DNA of 64,000 bases from Dialister histaminiformans (GCF_900103425.1 NZ_FMXA01000010.1:1-64000), one strand, 5' to 3'; numbered from the stretch's first letter, positions 48,776-57,891 are shown. Notes: a model not told the origin generated them from the sequence alone. Numbers and translations are program-made.

Positions 48776-49978
48776 TTATCCCACTTTATTTTCCATCCAG
48801 AGAGACAGGTTGTCCACCAGGATATCCGGATCGGCTTCTCCCAGAACTTCCCCAGGCACCGTATCCAACGTGAGAATCCGCTTTTTATATTGCCTGGACA
48901 GATTCTGCAATACCCGGATTTTCTTTTCTGCCTCTTCTCCTTTCAGATGAGGAATGTACTGCCATGCCGTCTCCACATCCTGGCTCCTGGTGATGAAATC
49001 CACCAATCCATAAGGAGTCTTCCCGGCGGAGATACCGGCAAACCGGCGGCACAGTTCTATGGCTGCTGCAAGCCGCCCCTGCACGTCCCTGGATGTATCC
49101 GGTACATAAAGAGATCCAATGTGTGGGTCAGCAAAGTAGAAAAAGCACGCCTTTTCTGCTGTCGGTACGGTGCGCCCCAGGTCATCCGCCACCTGGATAA
49201 ATGGTGCCATGACAAGTAAACCGCTGCCTTCCAGTGCTCCCAGATAAGCATAGACACTCTTTTTCAGAAGCGGTCTGCCGGCGCGCCCCAGCGCAACCGC
49301 CATCTGATGCAGTGACACCGGCTCCCCGGCGTGGGATGCAATATAATTCACCACCCGGTCAAGCATGGATGCCCGAAGGGCCGGATGTTCCAACAGCACC
49401 TGTTCCATAAGGGCCGTATTGACCATTCCCTTCAGCTGTTCCATCCCGACGGCTTTCCGACTGCGGTCAATTCCCGGATATGTACTTTCTGTCAGATATT
49501 CAGCAAACCGCTCGTCATTCGCCTTTCTTCCGGACAGATACTCCCGGTAGGACAGAGGAAATACAAACAGCGGCTGTATGCGTCCTGGCAGCAGTTTTTT
49601 TAGCGCCGGCGTAAGCACACTCCGCCCGGATCCGGACAGGTAAATGTCCACATGACGATGCAGAAACAGCCGGTCAATCACCTTTTCAAAATGAGGAAGT
49701 TTTTCCACCTCATCCAGAATAAGCAGGGTTTCTTCCTGTCCTTCCATACGGGAAATAATTCCTTCGTATACCGTCTGCGCATCTCTGGGAACCGCAGGAT
49801 CATCAAAGGTAATGACCAGAATTCTGGATTCAGGGAATCCCCGGCGAACCATACGAAAGGCAAAATCCGCCAGAATGGTTGTCTTCCCGCACCCCCTGGG
49901 CCCATAGAGGACTTTCACATAAGGAGAACCCCTGTGGTGAAGCAGTTTTTTTATATAGTCGTATCTTCGATAATGCAT
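48776..49978 (-). CDS. AAA ATPase with DUF4143-like C terminus
   Basis: This 400-residue protein has an N-terminal P-loop ATPase with Walker A GPRGCGKTT (about 26-34), Walker B LLILDEVEKLP, and the sensor YLSGSGRS. The middle has SYREYLSG, seen in the archaeal/bacterial AAA_14-type ATPases. A helix-turn-helix-like segment follows (HQMAVALGRAGRPLLKKSVYAYLGALEGSGLL in parts), then a domain resembling a degenerate nuclease. These proteins are widespread in anaerobes, and their function is poorly defined. It is followed directly by yigZ. Confidence 0.85.
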   Translation of the reverse strand: MHYRRYDYIKKLLHHRGSPYVKVLYGPRGCGKTTILADFAFRMVRRGFPESRILVITFDDPAVPRDAQTVYEGIISRMEGQEETLLILDEVEKLPHFEKVIDRLFLHRHVDIYLSGSGRSVLTPALKKLLPGRIQPLFVFPLSYREYLSGRKANDERFAEYLTESTYPGIDRSRKAVGMEQLKGMVNTALMEQVLLEHPALRASMLDRVVNYIASHAGEPVSLHQMAVALGRAGRPLLKKSVYAYLGALEGSGLLVMAPFIQVADDLGRTVPTAEKACFFYFADPHIGSLYVPDTSRDVQGRLAAAIELCRRFAGISAGKTPYGLVDFITRSQDVETAWQYIPHLKGEEAEKKIRVLQNLSRQYKKRILTLDTVPGEVLGEADPDILVDNLSLWMENKVG

Positions 49979-49982
49979 GCTA

Positions 49983-50615
49983 TCACTTTCTTATGGGGAC
50001 ATATTCTTCCCCAATCTTCTCAATCTGTGCCTTTCCCGCTGTCATATCTGTAAATACACGGGCATGCTCCTCTGCCTTTTCCGGAAGGCAGAGAAAGGAT
50101 ATTTTCACCTTGTCACTGAATGCCCGGTCCAGCACCCGTATATCTGTACCTTCTACATAATGCTCAAAACTCCCCACCGCGGAATAAGGAATCGTGAGCT
50201 CCATGCGATTATGGGGCGTATACCTGGCCAGAGGCGCAGCCTTTACCGTATCCGCCAGGCTGCCAGCATAAGCACGGGCCAGCCCGCCTGCCCCCAGCTT
50301 GATACCGCCAAAATACCGGGTTACAATGCCCAGCACATTGGTGAGCTCATTTCCCTGAAGCACATGAAGCATAGGATGCCCTGCCGTACCGGAAGGCTCT
50401 CCGCCATCGCTTGACTTCTCAGCTATCTGCGTCGTTCCCAGCCGGTATGCATAACAATGATGGGTGGCATCCTTAAACTCCTTCTTAATCGCTGCCAGTG
50501 CCGATTCCACATCATCCGTCGTATGTACAGGAATAATATCTGCAATGAAAAGTGATTTCTTTATTTCCGTCTGTGTACGGCATGACGCCACAGGTGAAGA
50601 GTAGGGAGTAAGCAT
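49983..50615 (-). CDS. yigZ: YigZ/IMPACT family protein
   Basis: This 210-residue protein carries the IMPACT-family signature DGGEPSGTAGHPML and YFGGIKLGAGGLARAY, followed by a C-terminal ferredoxin-like domain. Its cellular role is not established. The ATG at 50615 with GAGGA upstream is chosen; an earlier in-frame start would add 67 residues unlike the family. Confidence 0.92.
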   Translation of the reverse strand: MLTPYSSPVASCRTQTEIKKSLFIADIIPVHTTDDVESALAAIKKEFKDATHHCYAYRLGTTQIAEKSSDGGEPSGTAGHPMLHVLQGNELTNVLGIVTRYFGGIKLGAGGLARAYAGSLADTVKAAPLARYTPHNRMELTIPYSAVGSFEHYVEGTDIRVLDRAFSDKVKISFLCLPEKAEEHARVFTDMTAGKAQIEKIGEEYVPIRK

Positions 50616-50705
50616 AAAATCCTCAATTCTGAATAAAATAAGTAAATGATATATTTTTATTATAGACCATTTGTTCGGTAATAGGAAGACGGAATGGAGA
50701 TAAGA

Positions 50706-50741
50706 GATCTGAGAATCGAGAGGAATCGCAAACATGGTAAA
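50706..50741. repeat. Dispersed intergenic repeat ending GCAAACATGGTA, copy 1
   Basis: This stretch resembles 57892-57930, where GAGA.T.GAGA..AATC precedes GCAAACATGGTA. Both copies are in intergenic regions near a GAGC/GCTC hairpin. The similarity covers about 36 bp. Confidence 0.5.
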
Positions 50742-50888
50742 GAATTCCCCTCCGACACAAAAACCAGTCAGGTTTTCTTCAGATATATGACACCGGCAAG
50801 TTTTCCTTTCGCTCAACTTTTAGCTTTTTACAGGAAAACTTTCCGCATCCTCCCTCTTACCTTCCACCTCTAACCTATCTTTTCTGCA

Positions 50889-50917
50889 CCGACCATGAGC
50901 CTTTGGCTCATCCATCT
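50889..50917 (-). repeat. REP-like element GATGAGCC-AAA-GGCTCATGGTCGGT, copy 1
   Basis: A GATGAGCC/GGCTCAT hairpin is followed on the minus strand by GGTCGGT. The same arrangement occurs on the plus strand at 59325-59350 (GACGAGCC/GGCTCATGGTCGGT). A shorter relative lies at 57943-57962. The rest of the 310-bp gap 50616-50925 has no gene. Confidence 0.65.
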
Positions 50918-50925
50918 CATCCCTT

Positions 50926-51741
50926 TCAGGGAATGAAATGGATTGTCTTTTTAAAATGCATCTTTATATTTTTTCCGTTGTAGTATATGGGCGCAAATTT
51001 CATCTGCCTGCAGGCCCGGAGAGCTTCTTCCCTGAATCCCAGGTTGGGAGCGGAGCTGAGAACCTTTACCGATTCTACCTTTCCTGAAAGCCCTACAAGG
51101 ATATCTGCCGTAACGGCTATCGGTTTATCGTATCCCATGTCCCTGGCTTCATCCGGATACTCGGCTCTGGCATCTCTTAATATCCTGTAAGAAATCCCTT
51201 CAGAAGACATAGCGGTATAAGAACCATCTCCATTCTTCCGGAAATTGCTCCCCATACCGCCGGAAGAACCACCATGACCGCCGCCTCTGTCTGAAGCCGG
51301 TCCTTCCTGCCCACCAGCTCCTCCATGCCCACCACTTCCCATATGACCTGCAGAAGGAGAAGCTACCGTCCTGCCAATGGCAGATGAACCTGAGGCCCCG
51401 GCCTCTCCGGATACAGGATGCTCCGGCAACGCCTTTTCTGCCTCCCCCCTCCAGGAAGTGCTGTCTGCAGGCGATGCCTTGCCTGCAGACTCCGTCACGG
51501 CTGCCCCCGCGTTCTGCCCCATATCCCTGAAATGGCTTCCTGCGCCGACAGTATCCCCGGTCTTGCCAGAGGCGGCTCCTTTCTCTGAGCCGGAATCTCC
51601 CAGCACAGCCACCTCTACCACTCCGGGCGGCAGCTGTTCCTCATGCTCCAGGAGCAACCATCCTCCCAGAGCTGCCGCCACGAGATGAATACCTATAGCT
51701 GCCCCCAGAGCAGCTATCTGCCGTCTTCTTTCCCCTCTCAT
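50926..51741 (-). CDS. tonB: TonB-type energy transducer
   Basis: This 271-residue protein has an N-terminal membrane helix (about 10-30) and a long periplasmic spacer (about 45-170) that is rich in Gly, Ser and Ala instead of the usual Pro/Lys repeats. A C-terminal TonB domain follows (about 180-271) with YPDEARDMGYDKP, VGLSGKVESVKVL and ALRACRQMKFAP. It links ExbBD to the outer-membrane receptor encoded at the start of this operon. Its ATG overlaps the exbD stop (ATGA). Confidence 0.88.
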   Translation of the reverse strand: MRGERRRQIAALGAAIGIHLVAAALGGWLLLEHEEQLPPGVVEVAVLGDSGSEKGAASGKTGDTVGAGSHFRDMGQNAGAAVTESAGKASPADSTSWRGEAEKALPEHPVSGEAGASGSSAIGRTVASPSAGHMGSGGHGGAGGQEGPASDRGGGHGGSSGGMGSNFRKNGDGSYTAMSSEGISYRILRDARAEYPDEARDMGYDKPIAVTADILVGLSGKVESVKVLSSAPNLGFREEALRACRQMKFAPIYYNGKNIKMHFKKTIHFIP

Positions 51742-52151
51742 GGTTTTTCTCCTGACGCCAGGCCAAACCGGGTAACCCCTGCCCCCTTCAATGCATCCAG
51801 CAAACTCATCACCCGGTCATAGCTGACATCCTTATCTGCTCGGATAACCACGGAAAAGGATGCATTTTCAGCCGATTTCCGTGCAGCAGCTTGCACAAGG
51901 GCTTCCTGGGAAATTTCTCTGTCGTTAAGAAACAGTTTTCCATCCCGGGTAAGAGTTACCATAAAAGGCGTGCCCGAAGTTCTCACAGAGTGAGCTGCCG
52001 CTGGAAGCCGTACCGGCATAGTGTGTACATTTTCCATGTACATTGTGCCTGCGATGAATGTAACCAGAAGAAGAAAAATCAGGTCGATCATCGGACTCAG
52101 CAGAATATAGGGCTCCTTATGATCCTGATGAAAACGTCTTCTCTGCCTCAT
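51738..52151 (-). CDS. exbD: Biopolymer transport protein ExbD
   Basis: This 137-residue ExbD/TolR-family protein has a basic cytoplasmic start, one membrane helix with the essential Asp in LLSPMIDLIFLLLVTF, and a periplasmic domain ending in VIRADKDVSYDRVMSLLDALK. It forms the proton-driven motor with ExbB. The start at 52151 overlaps the exbB stop by four bases. Confidence 0.92.
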   Translation of the reverse strand: MRQRRRFHQDHKEPYILLSPMIDLIFLLLVTFIAGTMYMENVHTMPVRLPAAAHSVRTSGTPFMVTLTRDGKLFLNDREISQEALVQAAARKSAENASFSVVIRADKDVSYDRVMSLLDALKGAGVTRFGLASGEKP

Positions 52152-52768
52152 GCTGCATCCCTGCCTCTGTTCCACGCAGCAATGGCCAGTTCCGCTGCCT
52201 GGTTGATATCATTTTCTGCCTGCTGCGCCCGTCCATTGAGCCAAGCGTAAAGGCACATGCCGGCGATGGCGATAATGAGTCCGAACACCGTAGTAATAAG
52301 GGCTTCTGCCAGCCCTGCCGTAATTCCCACCGTGTTTCCCAGATTTTCGCCCATAGCACCAAACGCCCCCATCATACCGGTCACTGTCCCCAGAAGACCC
52401 AACATAGGGGACAATCCGATTATGAGAGACAGAAAATTCAGATGCGCATACAGAGAGCGTATGAACCGGTCCGCCTGGGCATACACCACAGTTTCCACCA
52501 TATCCTTATCTGCCAATTCCGCTTCAGGAAGTGAACGGGTCACCTCGGCTGCAAACCCTGACGTCTTGCCGGCCAGACTGGCCGCTTCCTCTCCCCTGCC
52601 CTGGTTCAGCAGTGCTGTATATTTTTCCAGGAAAGCTGACGGTGAAATGACTTTCCGATAATACATAGCCCTTTCCAGTGCTATGGAAATAGACAGAACG
52701 GAACACAACAGAAGAGGCCACATGCAAGGACCTCCCTTAATAAACCAGGTCAGTACAGATGAAAACAT
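52148..52768 (-). CDS. exbB: Biopolymer transport protein ExbB
   Basis: This 206-residue MotA/TolQ/ExbB-family protein has three membrane helices (about 13-33, 105-130, 145-172). SPMLGLLGTVTGMMGAF and LAEALITTVFGLIIAI are the family segments. It forms the stator-like channel with ExbD. It lies 19 bp after the receptor gene. Confidence 0.94.
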   Translation of the reverse strand: MFSSVLTWFIKGGPCMWPLLLCSVLSISIALERAMYYRKVISPSAFLEKYTALLNQGRGEEAASLAGKTSGFAAEVTRSLPEAELADKDMVETVVYAQADRFIRSLYAHLNFLSLIIGLSPMLGLLGTVTGMMGAFGAMGENLGNTVGITAGLAEALITTVFGLIIAIAGMCLYAWLNGRAQQAENDINQAAELAIAAWNRGRDAA

Positions 52769-52787
52769 AATCTACTCCTTATCCTGC

Positions 52788-54887
52788 TCAAAAGGTATAC
52801 TTAACCCCCACATAGCAGGTTCTTTCAAATCCTGGAAGCAGAGTCTGATACGGTCCTGCCCCATTGCCATATTCATAATAATCCTTGTTAAACAGATTGG
52901 TGATACCGCCATATACCGTAAGCTGCTGCCCGGCCTTAAGGTTTACCGAAATATCGACCAGCCCATAGGAATGCATGAGCCCGTCATCCGCCTTGTCCGC
53001 ATCGGACAGATAATTGATATATTTGCCGAAGAATGTCCATCCCAGCCCCATGGACCAGCGGTCATCGAAGTCATAATCCGCATGAAGGGCAATCTTGTGC
53101 TTCGGTACCTTGGTGAGCCCTGCACGGGTATAGTCGATAGAATCAGCCGGGTATTCTTCCAGAAAATCTCGTCCTTCACTGTTCCATTTGCTGTGACCGA
53201 GAAGCCAGGTATAGGATTCAGAAAGTTTTAGTTTGCCAAGCTGCTGGCGAAGAGAGAATTCAGCCCCCCGTCTACGTGTGGACAGCAGATTGAGCGTATA
53301 GGCAGGATACAGCCCCGCCCCTGTATAATATCGGTTCATCTGATTCCCTGTATAGGATTCAAACAGGGTGATGCCCACAATAGATGCACCAATCTTATCC
53401 CGCCATCCCAGTTCATACAGATCATAGGTCTCATCCTCTGCAGAGGTAGGGATGTAGCTGCGCACACCATTCACCTTGATTGCGTCCTTTACCTGAATGG
53501 CATCCGGACCGGTGTAACCTCGTTCATACCGGACATAGACACGGCCTGTGTCATTGTAGTGGTAAGCTGCCGATAGTTCCCCTGCAGTATCCCAGCGATG
53601 AGACGTATCATCTCCAGATACATTATTTCCCACATCAAAGAATGACCAGTCAGTCTTTTCCCTTCTGAGCCCCTGAGTGAATGTATACTTTCCCCATTTC
53701 ACGGTATTGAGCACATATAGAGCCGCTGTTTTCCTGTCATAATTGAAATGGTACATCGTACCTGTACGCACCGAGCCTATATAATCAAGATTCTGCTCCT
53801 GCTTAATCCAATCGGCTCCGATAAGAAGATGGGAATCCTGCCCATAAGTGTGATCCGCCCGGACATGCATCCCACGGGTCTTTCTTTCCGTGGTCTGATC
53901 GTCATCATAGGCATTATTAATAAAATGCCCCTTATCGGCGAAAATATCTGTGGTAAGAGTCCAGTTCCTGCCCATATCCTTTTCATAGGACGCCTGATAC
54001 GTATCCAGCGCCGTGTCCGTCTTATCATAACCAGACCGAGTTCCCCAGATGTATTTCCCGTTCTCATAGCCGGCAATATACCGCTTAGGCGTGGGCACAT
54101 AATCTCGCCCATATTCCTTCAGATTCTGGTTAGTCACATTGGACAGGTACTGTCCGTCTTCCTCCAGATGGCTGGCACGAAACGTAATATGCTGTGTCGG
54201 ATCAATATCCCAGCGGAATCCACCATATCCATATTTAGTATTTCTCCAGGTATTATCAAACTGCAGATCCTGCTCCAGCCGGGTATATCCGGCCTGGATG
54301 GACAGCTGGTCATTTACCGGCTGGCTGAGAGCCACCCCGGCACGGTAACCATCGCTGTTCCATTCAGAAAATACGGAATTCGCCTTCTGGTTTCCAGCCT
54401 TTTTCTGTGTGGTCACATTAATAACCCCGCCGGATGCACCGGATCCATACAGGACAGAGCCGCCCCCGGGAATAATTTCAATCTTTTCTACATTTTCTAC
54501 AGGGACCACATCATAATGGAGACTCCAGGGATGGGAACTCATATTATTCAGCGGTACGCCATCTACCATGAATACCAGATTACGGTCCGCCTCATCGCCA
54601 CCCTGGCCGCGGATATCGATTTTTCCATACCCGGCAGCCCCTGTGTTGATGCTGGTCTGAGCATTCAGCACATCAGACAGCGTGCGATACCCTTTTCCTT
54701 CCATATCCTTCCTGGTAATCACAATGACCTGCTTTGTATCTTTCAACTGGCTGACCTCATCATGATCCGCTTTCACATAGCTGTCAGAAAGCGTGATGCT
54801 CTCCGGTGCAGCCCCCTGCACAACACCAGCCTGTCCAACCGCCAGTGCCATCACTGCCAGAAGAGCGCCTTTTCGTTTCCCTTTCAT
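52788..54887 (-). CDS. TonB-dependent outer-membrane receptor
   Basis: This 699-residue protein has a signal peptide (about 1-26), a plug domain (VIVITRKDMEGKGYRTLSDVL, IDIRGQGG, VDGVPLN, VEKIEIIPGGGSVLYGSGASGGVINV in parts), and a beta-barrel ending in an aromatic strand (CYVGVKYTF). A TonB-box-like segment (ITLSDSYV) follows the signal peptide. It should import iron complexes, cobalamin or another ligand. The ligand is not evident, though the plug resembles siderophore or vitamin receptors. It is the first gene of an exbB-exbD-tonB operon. Confidence 0.92.
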   Translation of the reverse strand: MKGKRKGALLAVMALAVGQAGVVQGAAPESITLSDSYVKADHDEVSQLKDTKQVIVITRKDMEGKGYRTLSDVLNAQTSINTGAAGYGKIDIRGQGGDEADRNLVFMVDGVPLNNMSSHPWSLHYDVVPVENVEKIEIIPGGGSVLYGSGASGGVINVTTQKKAGNQKANSVFSEWNSDGYRAGVALSQPVNDQLSIQAGYTRLEQDLQFDNTWRNTKYGYGGFRWDIDPTQHITFRASHLEEDGQYLSNVTNQNLKEYGRDYVPTPKRYIAGYENGKYIWGTRSGYDKTDTALDTYQASYEKDMGRNWTLTTDIFADKGHFINNAYDDDQTTERKTRGMHVRADHTYGQDSHLLIGADWIKQEQNLDYIGSVRTGTMYHFNYDRKTAALYVLNTVKWGKYTFTQGLRREKTDWSFFDVGNNVSGDDTSHRWDTAGELSAAYHYNDTGRVYVRYERGYTGPDAIQVKDAIKVNGVRSYIPTSAEDETYDLYELGWRDKIGASIVGITLFESYTGNQMNRYYTGAGLYPAYTLNLLSTRRRGAEFSLRQQLGKLKLSESYTWLLGHSKWNSEGRDFLEEYPADSIDYTRAGLTKVPKHKIALHADYDFDDRWSMGLGWTFFGKYINYLSDADKADDGLMHSYGLVDISVNLKAGQQLTVYGGITNLFNKDYYEYGNGAGPYQTLLPGFERTCYVGVKYTF

Positions 54888-54952
54888 TGTGTTCTCCTTC
54901 GCCTGCTCACAGGCTCCTGTACGTTATAACACGACCTTCCGGTCCGATTATT

Positions 54953-54962
54953 TTACATGTAA
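54953..54962. promoter_or_regulatory. Palindrome TTACATGTAA upstream of the TonB receptor
   Basis: A perfect 10-bp palindrome lies 66 bp upstream of the ATG. A minus-strand TATGAT (about 54971-54976) nearby could be the -10 box. The site could be an operator for a metal or redox regulator, but it does not match the Fur consensus. Confidence 0.3.
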
Positions 54963-55013
54963 CATTTTTATCATACCACGATTGCGAAAAATTCTTTATC
55001 TTATTCGTCGAAA

Positions 55014-55054
55014 ATATAAAAAGACCACAATGGACCGAATCTCCATTATGGTCT
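55014..55054 (-). terminator. Terminator of the split-barrel gene
   Basis: AGACCACAATGGA/TCCATTATGGTCT (one mismatch) is followed by TTTTTAT on the minus strand, 7 bp after the stop. Confidence 0.75.
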
Positions 55055-55060
55055 CCATTC

Positions 55061-55558
55061 TTACTGTTTCTGTTTATACAGATATCCGGACTTGCACTTA
55101 AACTCTTCCACTTCAATCTTAGCCACGCCCAGCGACTCAACCATTGCAGGAGTAAAAGAGAAATCCCGGTCTGCCTGCACCTTCATCAGGTTAGTCATAA
55201 TGCGGCATTTTTCTTCATTATCTTCCACTACCGACATACGGCCGCTTCCGATGATACTGCCATAGGCATTGCTGAAATTGCAGGGAACTTCACCGCCGTC
55301 CACCAGCTGAAATCCGGTATCTATTTCAAACCCTACATGAGGATTCTTCTGTATAAGATCCCATTTCCGTCCGCTTCTGGCTCCGTGGGTAAAAAAGGTA
55401 AGTTTCCCATCTTCATAAGTGTACCCATAATTGGTAGGTACCACATATACCCCATCACCATCCTGAATTCCTATGTGGATGATTTTGCACGCTTCCAGTA
55501 CTTCACGAATAATCTTTTCATCGGTAATAAATCTGCGGTTAGCAAATGGTGTAGCCAT
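55061..55558 (-). CDS. FMN-binding split-barrel protein (pyridoxamine 5'-phosphate oxidase/NimA-like)
   Basis: This 165-residue protein resembles NimA-like pyridoxamine 5'-phosphate oxidase-family proteins. It contains VYVVPTNYGYTYEDGKLTFFTHGARSGRK in parts, and NFSNAYGSIIGSGRMSVVED. It probably binds FMN and reduces a small substrate; nitroimidazole reduction is known for some family members, but no substrate can be read here. AAGGAG precedes the ATG. It follows a B3/B4-domain gene on the same strand. Confidence 0.85.
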   Translation of the reverse strand: MATPFANRRFITDEKIIREVLEACKIIHIGIQDGDGVYVVPTNYGYTYEDGKLTFFTHGARSGRKWDLIQKNPHVGFEIDTGFQLVDGGEVPCNFSNAYGSIIGSGRMSVVEDNEEKCRIMTNLMKVQADRDFSFTPAMVESLGVAKIEVEEFKCKSGYLYKQKQ

Positions 55559-55595
55559 ATTACTCCTTCTTTCTCCCGGCTATTCCATCCGGGAA

Positions 55596-56303
55596 TTAAT
55601 CAATAACAACTTCCTTATGATCCCTGTCCAGGAAAGCCGCTTCTGCTGTCCCTCCCAGTTCTCCAACAACCATGTCCTTCAGGGCATTGATAGCTTCAGT
55701 AAGAATTTCCCTTCTTTCCGGATCCACGCACTCAATACAGAGAAATACATTAGAAGCCTCTTCGGTCAGCATAGTGCGCACCGATTCTCTCCAGTTCCAA
55801 CAGCGGCATATGGCACCCGCATCATCCTTATATACCACTTCCCCTTCTTTAGGTGGTTCACTTTCATTACTGCCCAGGGTAATAAAAGGTTCTGTCCCAT
55901 CAGCCAGTGTCAGCCGGATATTTCCTTCAAACTTATCTATATCCTCGCCTCCCACAGGAAGGGCATAAGAAAGAGAAATCGAATTGTAAATATCTACCAG
56001 CGGATTAATGGTCCCGATATGTTTCCCCTGATAAACTCTCTTCAGCAGTGCTTCTATGGATGCTCTGACCCCTTTTTTCTTTTTAAACCGGGTAAAAGCA
56101 TCTCTCCACACCGCGATGACCGGATTCGAAGCAAAATCATCCTGAGTAAGCCATGACAGTCCCTTCTGTTCTGCTTCTTCCAGAAGCGGCTGATATCGAT
56201 TTTCATCCTTTATATGATTATCTATCCCATGCACGGTAATAATACCGATAGAAGCCTCCGGGAAAATATCCCAGAAAGAATCCTCAATAATAAATTTTTT
56301 CAT
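55596..56303 (-). CDS. B3/B4-domain protein (tRNA synthetase-like)
   Basis: This 235-residue protein is a stand-alone B3/B4 domain, the editing-site fold of the phenylalanyl-tRNA synthetase beta chain. The segments WRDAFTRFKKKKGVRASIEALLKRV (in parts) and INPLVDIYNSISLSYALPVGGED are characteristic. Free-standing members may edit mischarged tRNA or act in amino acid metabolism. The ATG at 56303 has AAGGAG upstream. The gene is divergent from a MocR regulator, which probably controls it and the following split-barrel gene. Confidence 0.82.
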   Translation of the reverse strand: MKKFIIEDSFWDIFPEASIGIITVHGIDNHIKDENRYQPLLEEAEQKGLSWLTQDDFASNPVIAVWRDAFTRFKKKKGVRASIEALLKRVYQGKHIGTINPLVDIYNSISLSYALPVGGEDIDKFEGNIRLTLADGTEPFITLGSNESEPPKEGEVVYKDDAGAICRCWNWRESVRTMLTEEASNVFLCIECVDPERREILTEAINALKDMVVGELGGTAEAAFLDRDHKEVVID

Positions 56304-56348
56304 ATCGGGTCTCCTTTTCGTAGCCAACAGTTCTCTTTTTTTATATAA

Positions 56349-56405
56349 TACCAGTAAACCGGAACCATAAAAAGTTCCACTTACTATGTTTTTTATAGTA
56401 CCAGT
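56349..56405. promoter_or_regulatory. Candidate MocR operator: TACCAGT direct repeats
   Basis: TACCAGT occurs at 56349-56355 and 56399-56405, 50 bp or about five helical turns apart, within the 138-bp divergent promoter region. GabR-type MocR regulators bind direct repeats, so this arrangement fits. GTAGCCA/TGGCTAC arms flank the region, and a TATAGT box (56394-56399) could serve the plus-strand gene. Confidence 0.5.
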
Positions 56406-56441
56406 TTGTATGGCTACCCATGTTGTAAAAGGAGACCCCTC

Positions 56442-57842
56442 ATGATTACCCTTGACCGTTCATCCCCTCTCAGTCTGTATGAACAGCTGTACAGAGAACT
56501 GAAAAAAGCCATTATCTCAGGAGAGCTGCCACCGGGAAAGCAACTCCCCTCTACTCGTGCACTGGCCCTTCAGTATGATATTTCCAGAAACACTGTGAAT
56601 ACGGCCTACAGCCAGTTATTGGTGGAAGGCTTTATTACCAGCCGTCCCGGTTCCGGATTCTATGTGGAAAAAATTCCTCTTCCTGTCACACTGAACCAGA
56701 CCACGCCTTCTGCCATACCGGAAGCACAAGGTCCTTCATGCACCTATGATTTTTCTTATGGGAGTCTGGATATCAATATCTATCGAAACAGAGCCTTTCG
56801 ACAGGCCATGTCACGAGCCTGGAACAACATGGAAAAGAGGAACAGTATCCCTTATGAACCTGCCGCAGGAAGCCTTCATCTCCGGGAAGCCATCACCCAC
56901 ATGCTCCATAGCTCCCGCGGCGTTGTAGCCACTCCAGATCAGATAATTCTCACATCCGGACATTATTACTCTCTGTTTCTCCTCACCGCCTTCTTCTCTT
57001 CTTCCCATTACTCCCTTATTCTGGAAGACCCCGGGTACCCGGCAGTATGGGATATATTTCAGAAGGAAAATTTTTCTATCCACGCCATCCCTGCCGGAAA
57101 GACCGGGATTGACACGGCCCCTCTGCACCAGTATACAAATGCCCTTCTTTATATCACTCCTTCCCATCAGTATCCCCTGGGCTCTATCCTGCCTATAAAA
57201 AAGCGTATGGAAATTCTCAACTGGGCCGTTCAAACCAACAGTTACATTATCGAAAACGACTATGACAGTGAACTTCACTACCGCGATATGCCCATACCTT
57301 CCCTGCAATCCATCGATTCCAATCACCGGGTTATCTACCTGGGAACCTTTTCCAAAAGTATCTCCCCTGACATTCGTGCCTCATATCTCGTTATGCCTGA
57401 AAATTTCCCTCTTCACCTGAAAGAACGCTTCCCCCGCATTTCCGCCTCTCTGCCTCAGCTCATGGAAGAAACGCTGGCGTACTATCTGGAATCCGATGCC
57501 TGGGAAAAGCATCTGAATATCATCCGCAACCATTTCCGGAAAAAACATGATGCCATTATTGCCTTTCTGAAAAAACATTTTGGTGAGAAGATAACCATCC
57601 ATGGCATCGGAGGCGGCGTTCACTTCGTCCTGGAACTAAAATCCTGCCTGTCCACCGAACAGATGATAGCCATCCTTAACACAGAATCCGTGCAGGTCTA
57701 TAATCCCGCTATGTTCTGGTCACATCCGGAGCAGGCTCCAAAACACATGCTCCTCATGGGATACGGCGGAATTCCGGAAGATGAACTGCCTGACCACCTG
57801 GAAGCACTTAGAAAAGGACTAAATAAGATTTTTGATAGATGA
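56442..57842 (+). CDS. MocR/PdxR-family transcriptional regulator with aminotransferase domain
   Basis: This 466-residue protein has an N-terminal GntR-type winged helix (about 1-75, PPGKQLPSTRALALQYDISRNTV in parts, then GSGFYV) and a C-terminal class I aminotransferase-like domain that binds pyridoxal phosphate. The PLP lysine is Lys305 in GTFSKSISP; ENDYDSELHY is also typical. Such proteins sense PLP or an amine and control vitamin B6 or amino acid genes. AAAAGGAG lies ahead of the ATG at 56442. Divergent from the B3/B4 gene, so that and the FMN split-barrel gene are likely targets. Confidence 0.92.
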   Translation: MITLDRSSPLSLYEQLYRELKKAIISGELPPGKQLPSTRALALQYDISRNTVNTAYSQLLVEGFITSRPGSGFYVEKIPLPVTLNQTTPSAIPEAQGPSCTYDFSYGSLDINIYRNRAFRQAMSRAWNNMEKRNSIPYEPAAGSLHLREAITHMLHSSRGVVATPDQIILTSGHYYSLFLLTAFFSSSHYSLILEDPGYPAVWDIFQKENFSIHAIPAGKTGIDTAPLHQYTNALLYITPSHQYPLGSILPIKKRMEILNWAVQTNSYIIENDYDSELHYRDMPIPSLQSIDSNHRVIYLGTFSKSISPDIRASYLVMPENFPLHLKERFPRISASLPQLMEETLAYYLESDAWEKHLNIIRNHFRKKHDAIIAFLKKHFGEKITIHGIGGGVHFVLELKSCLSTEQMIAILNTESVQVYNPAMFWSHPEQAPKHMLLMGYGGIPEDELPDHLEALRKGLNKIFDR

Positions 57843-57891
57843 GCTGTAAGAAGAAATCAGGCAATACAGACTATAAAGACAGGTACGATGG

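Noticed and set aside
54888-55013. Fur box upstream of the TonB receptor
   Set aside because: A TTACATGTAA palindrome exists but it does not fit the GATAATGATAATCATTATC consensus; kept only as a low-confidence site.
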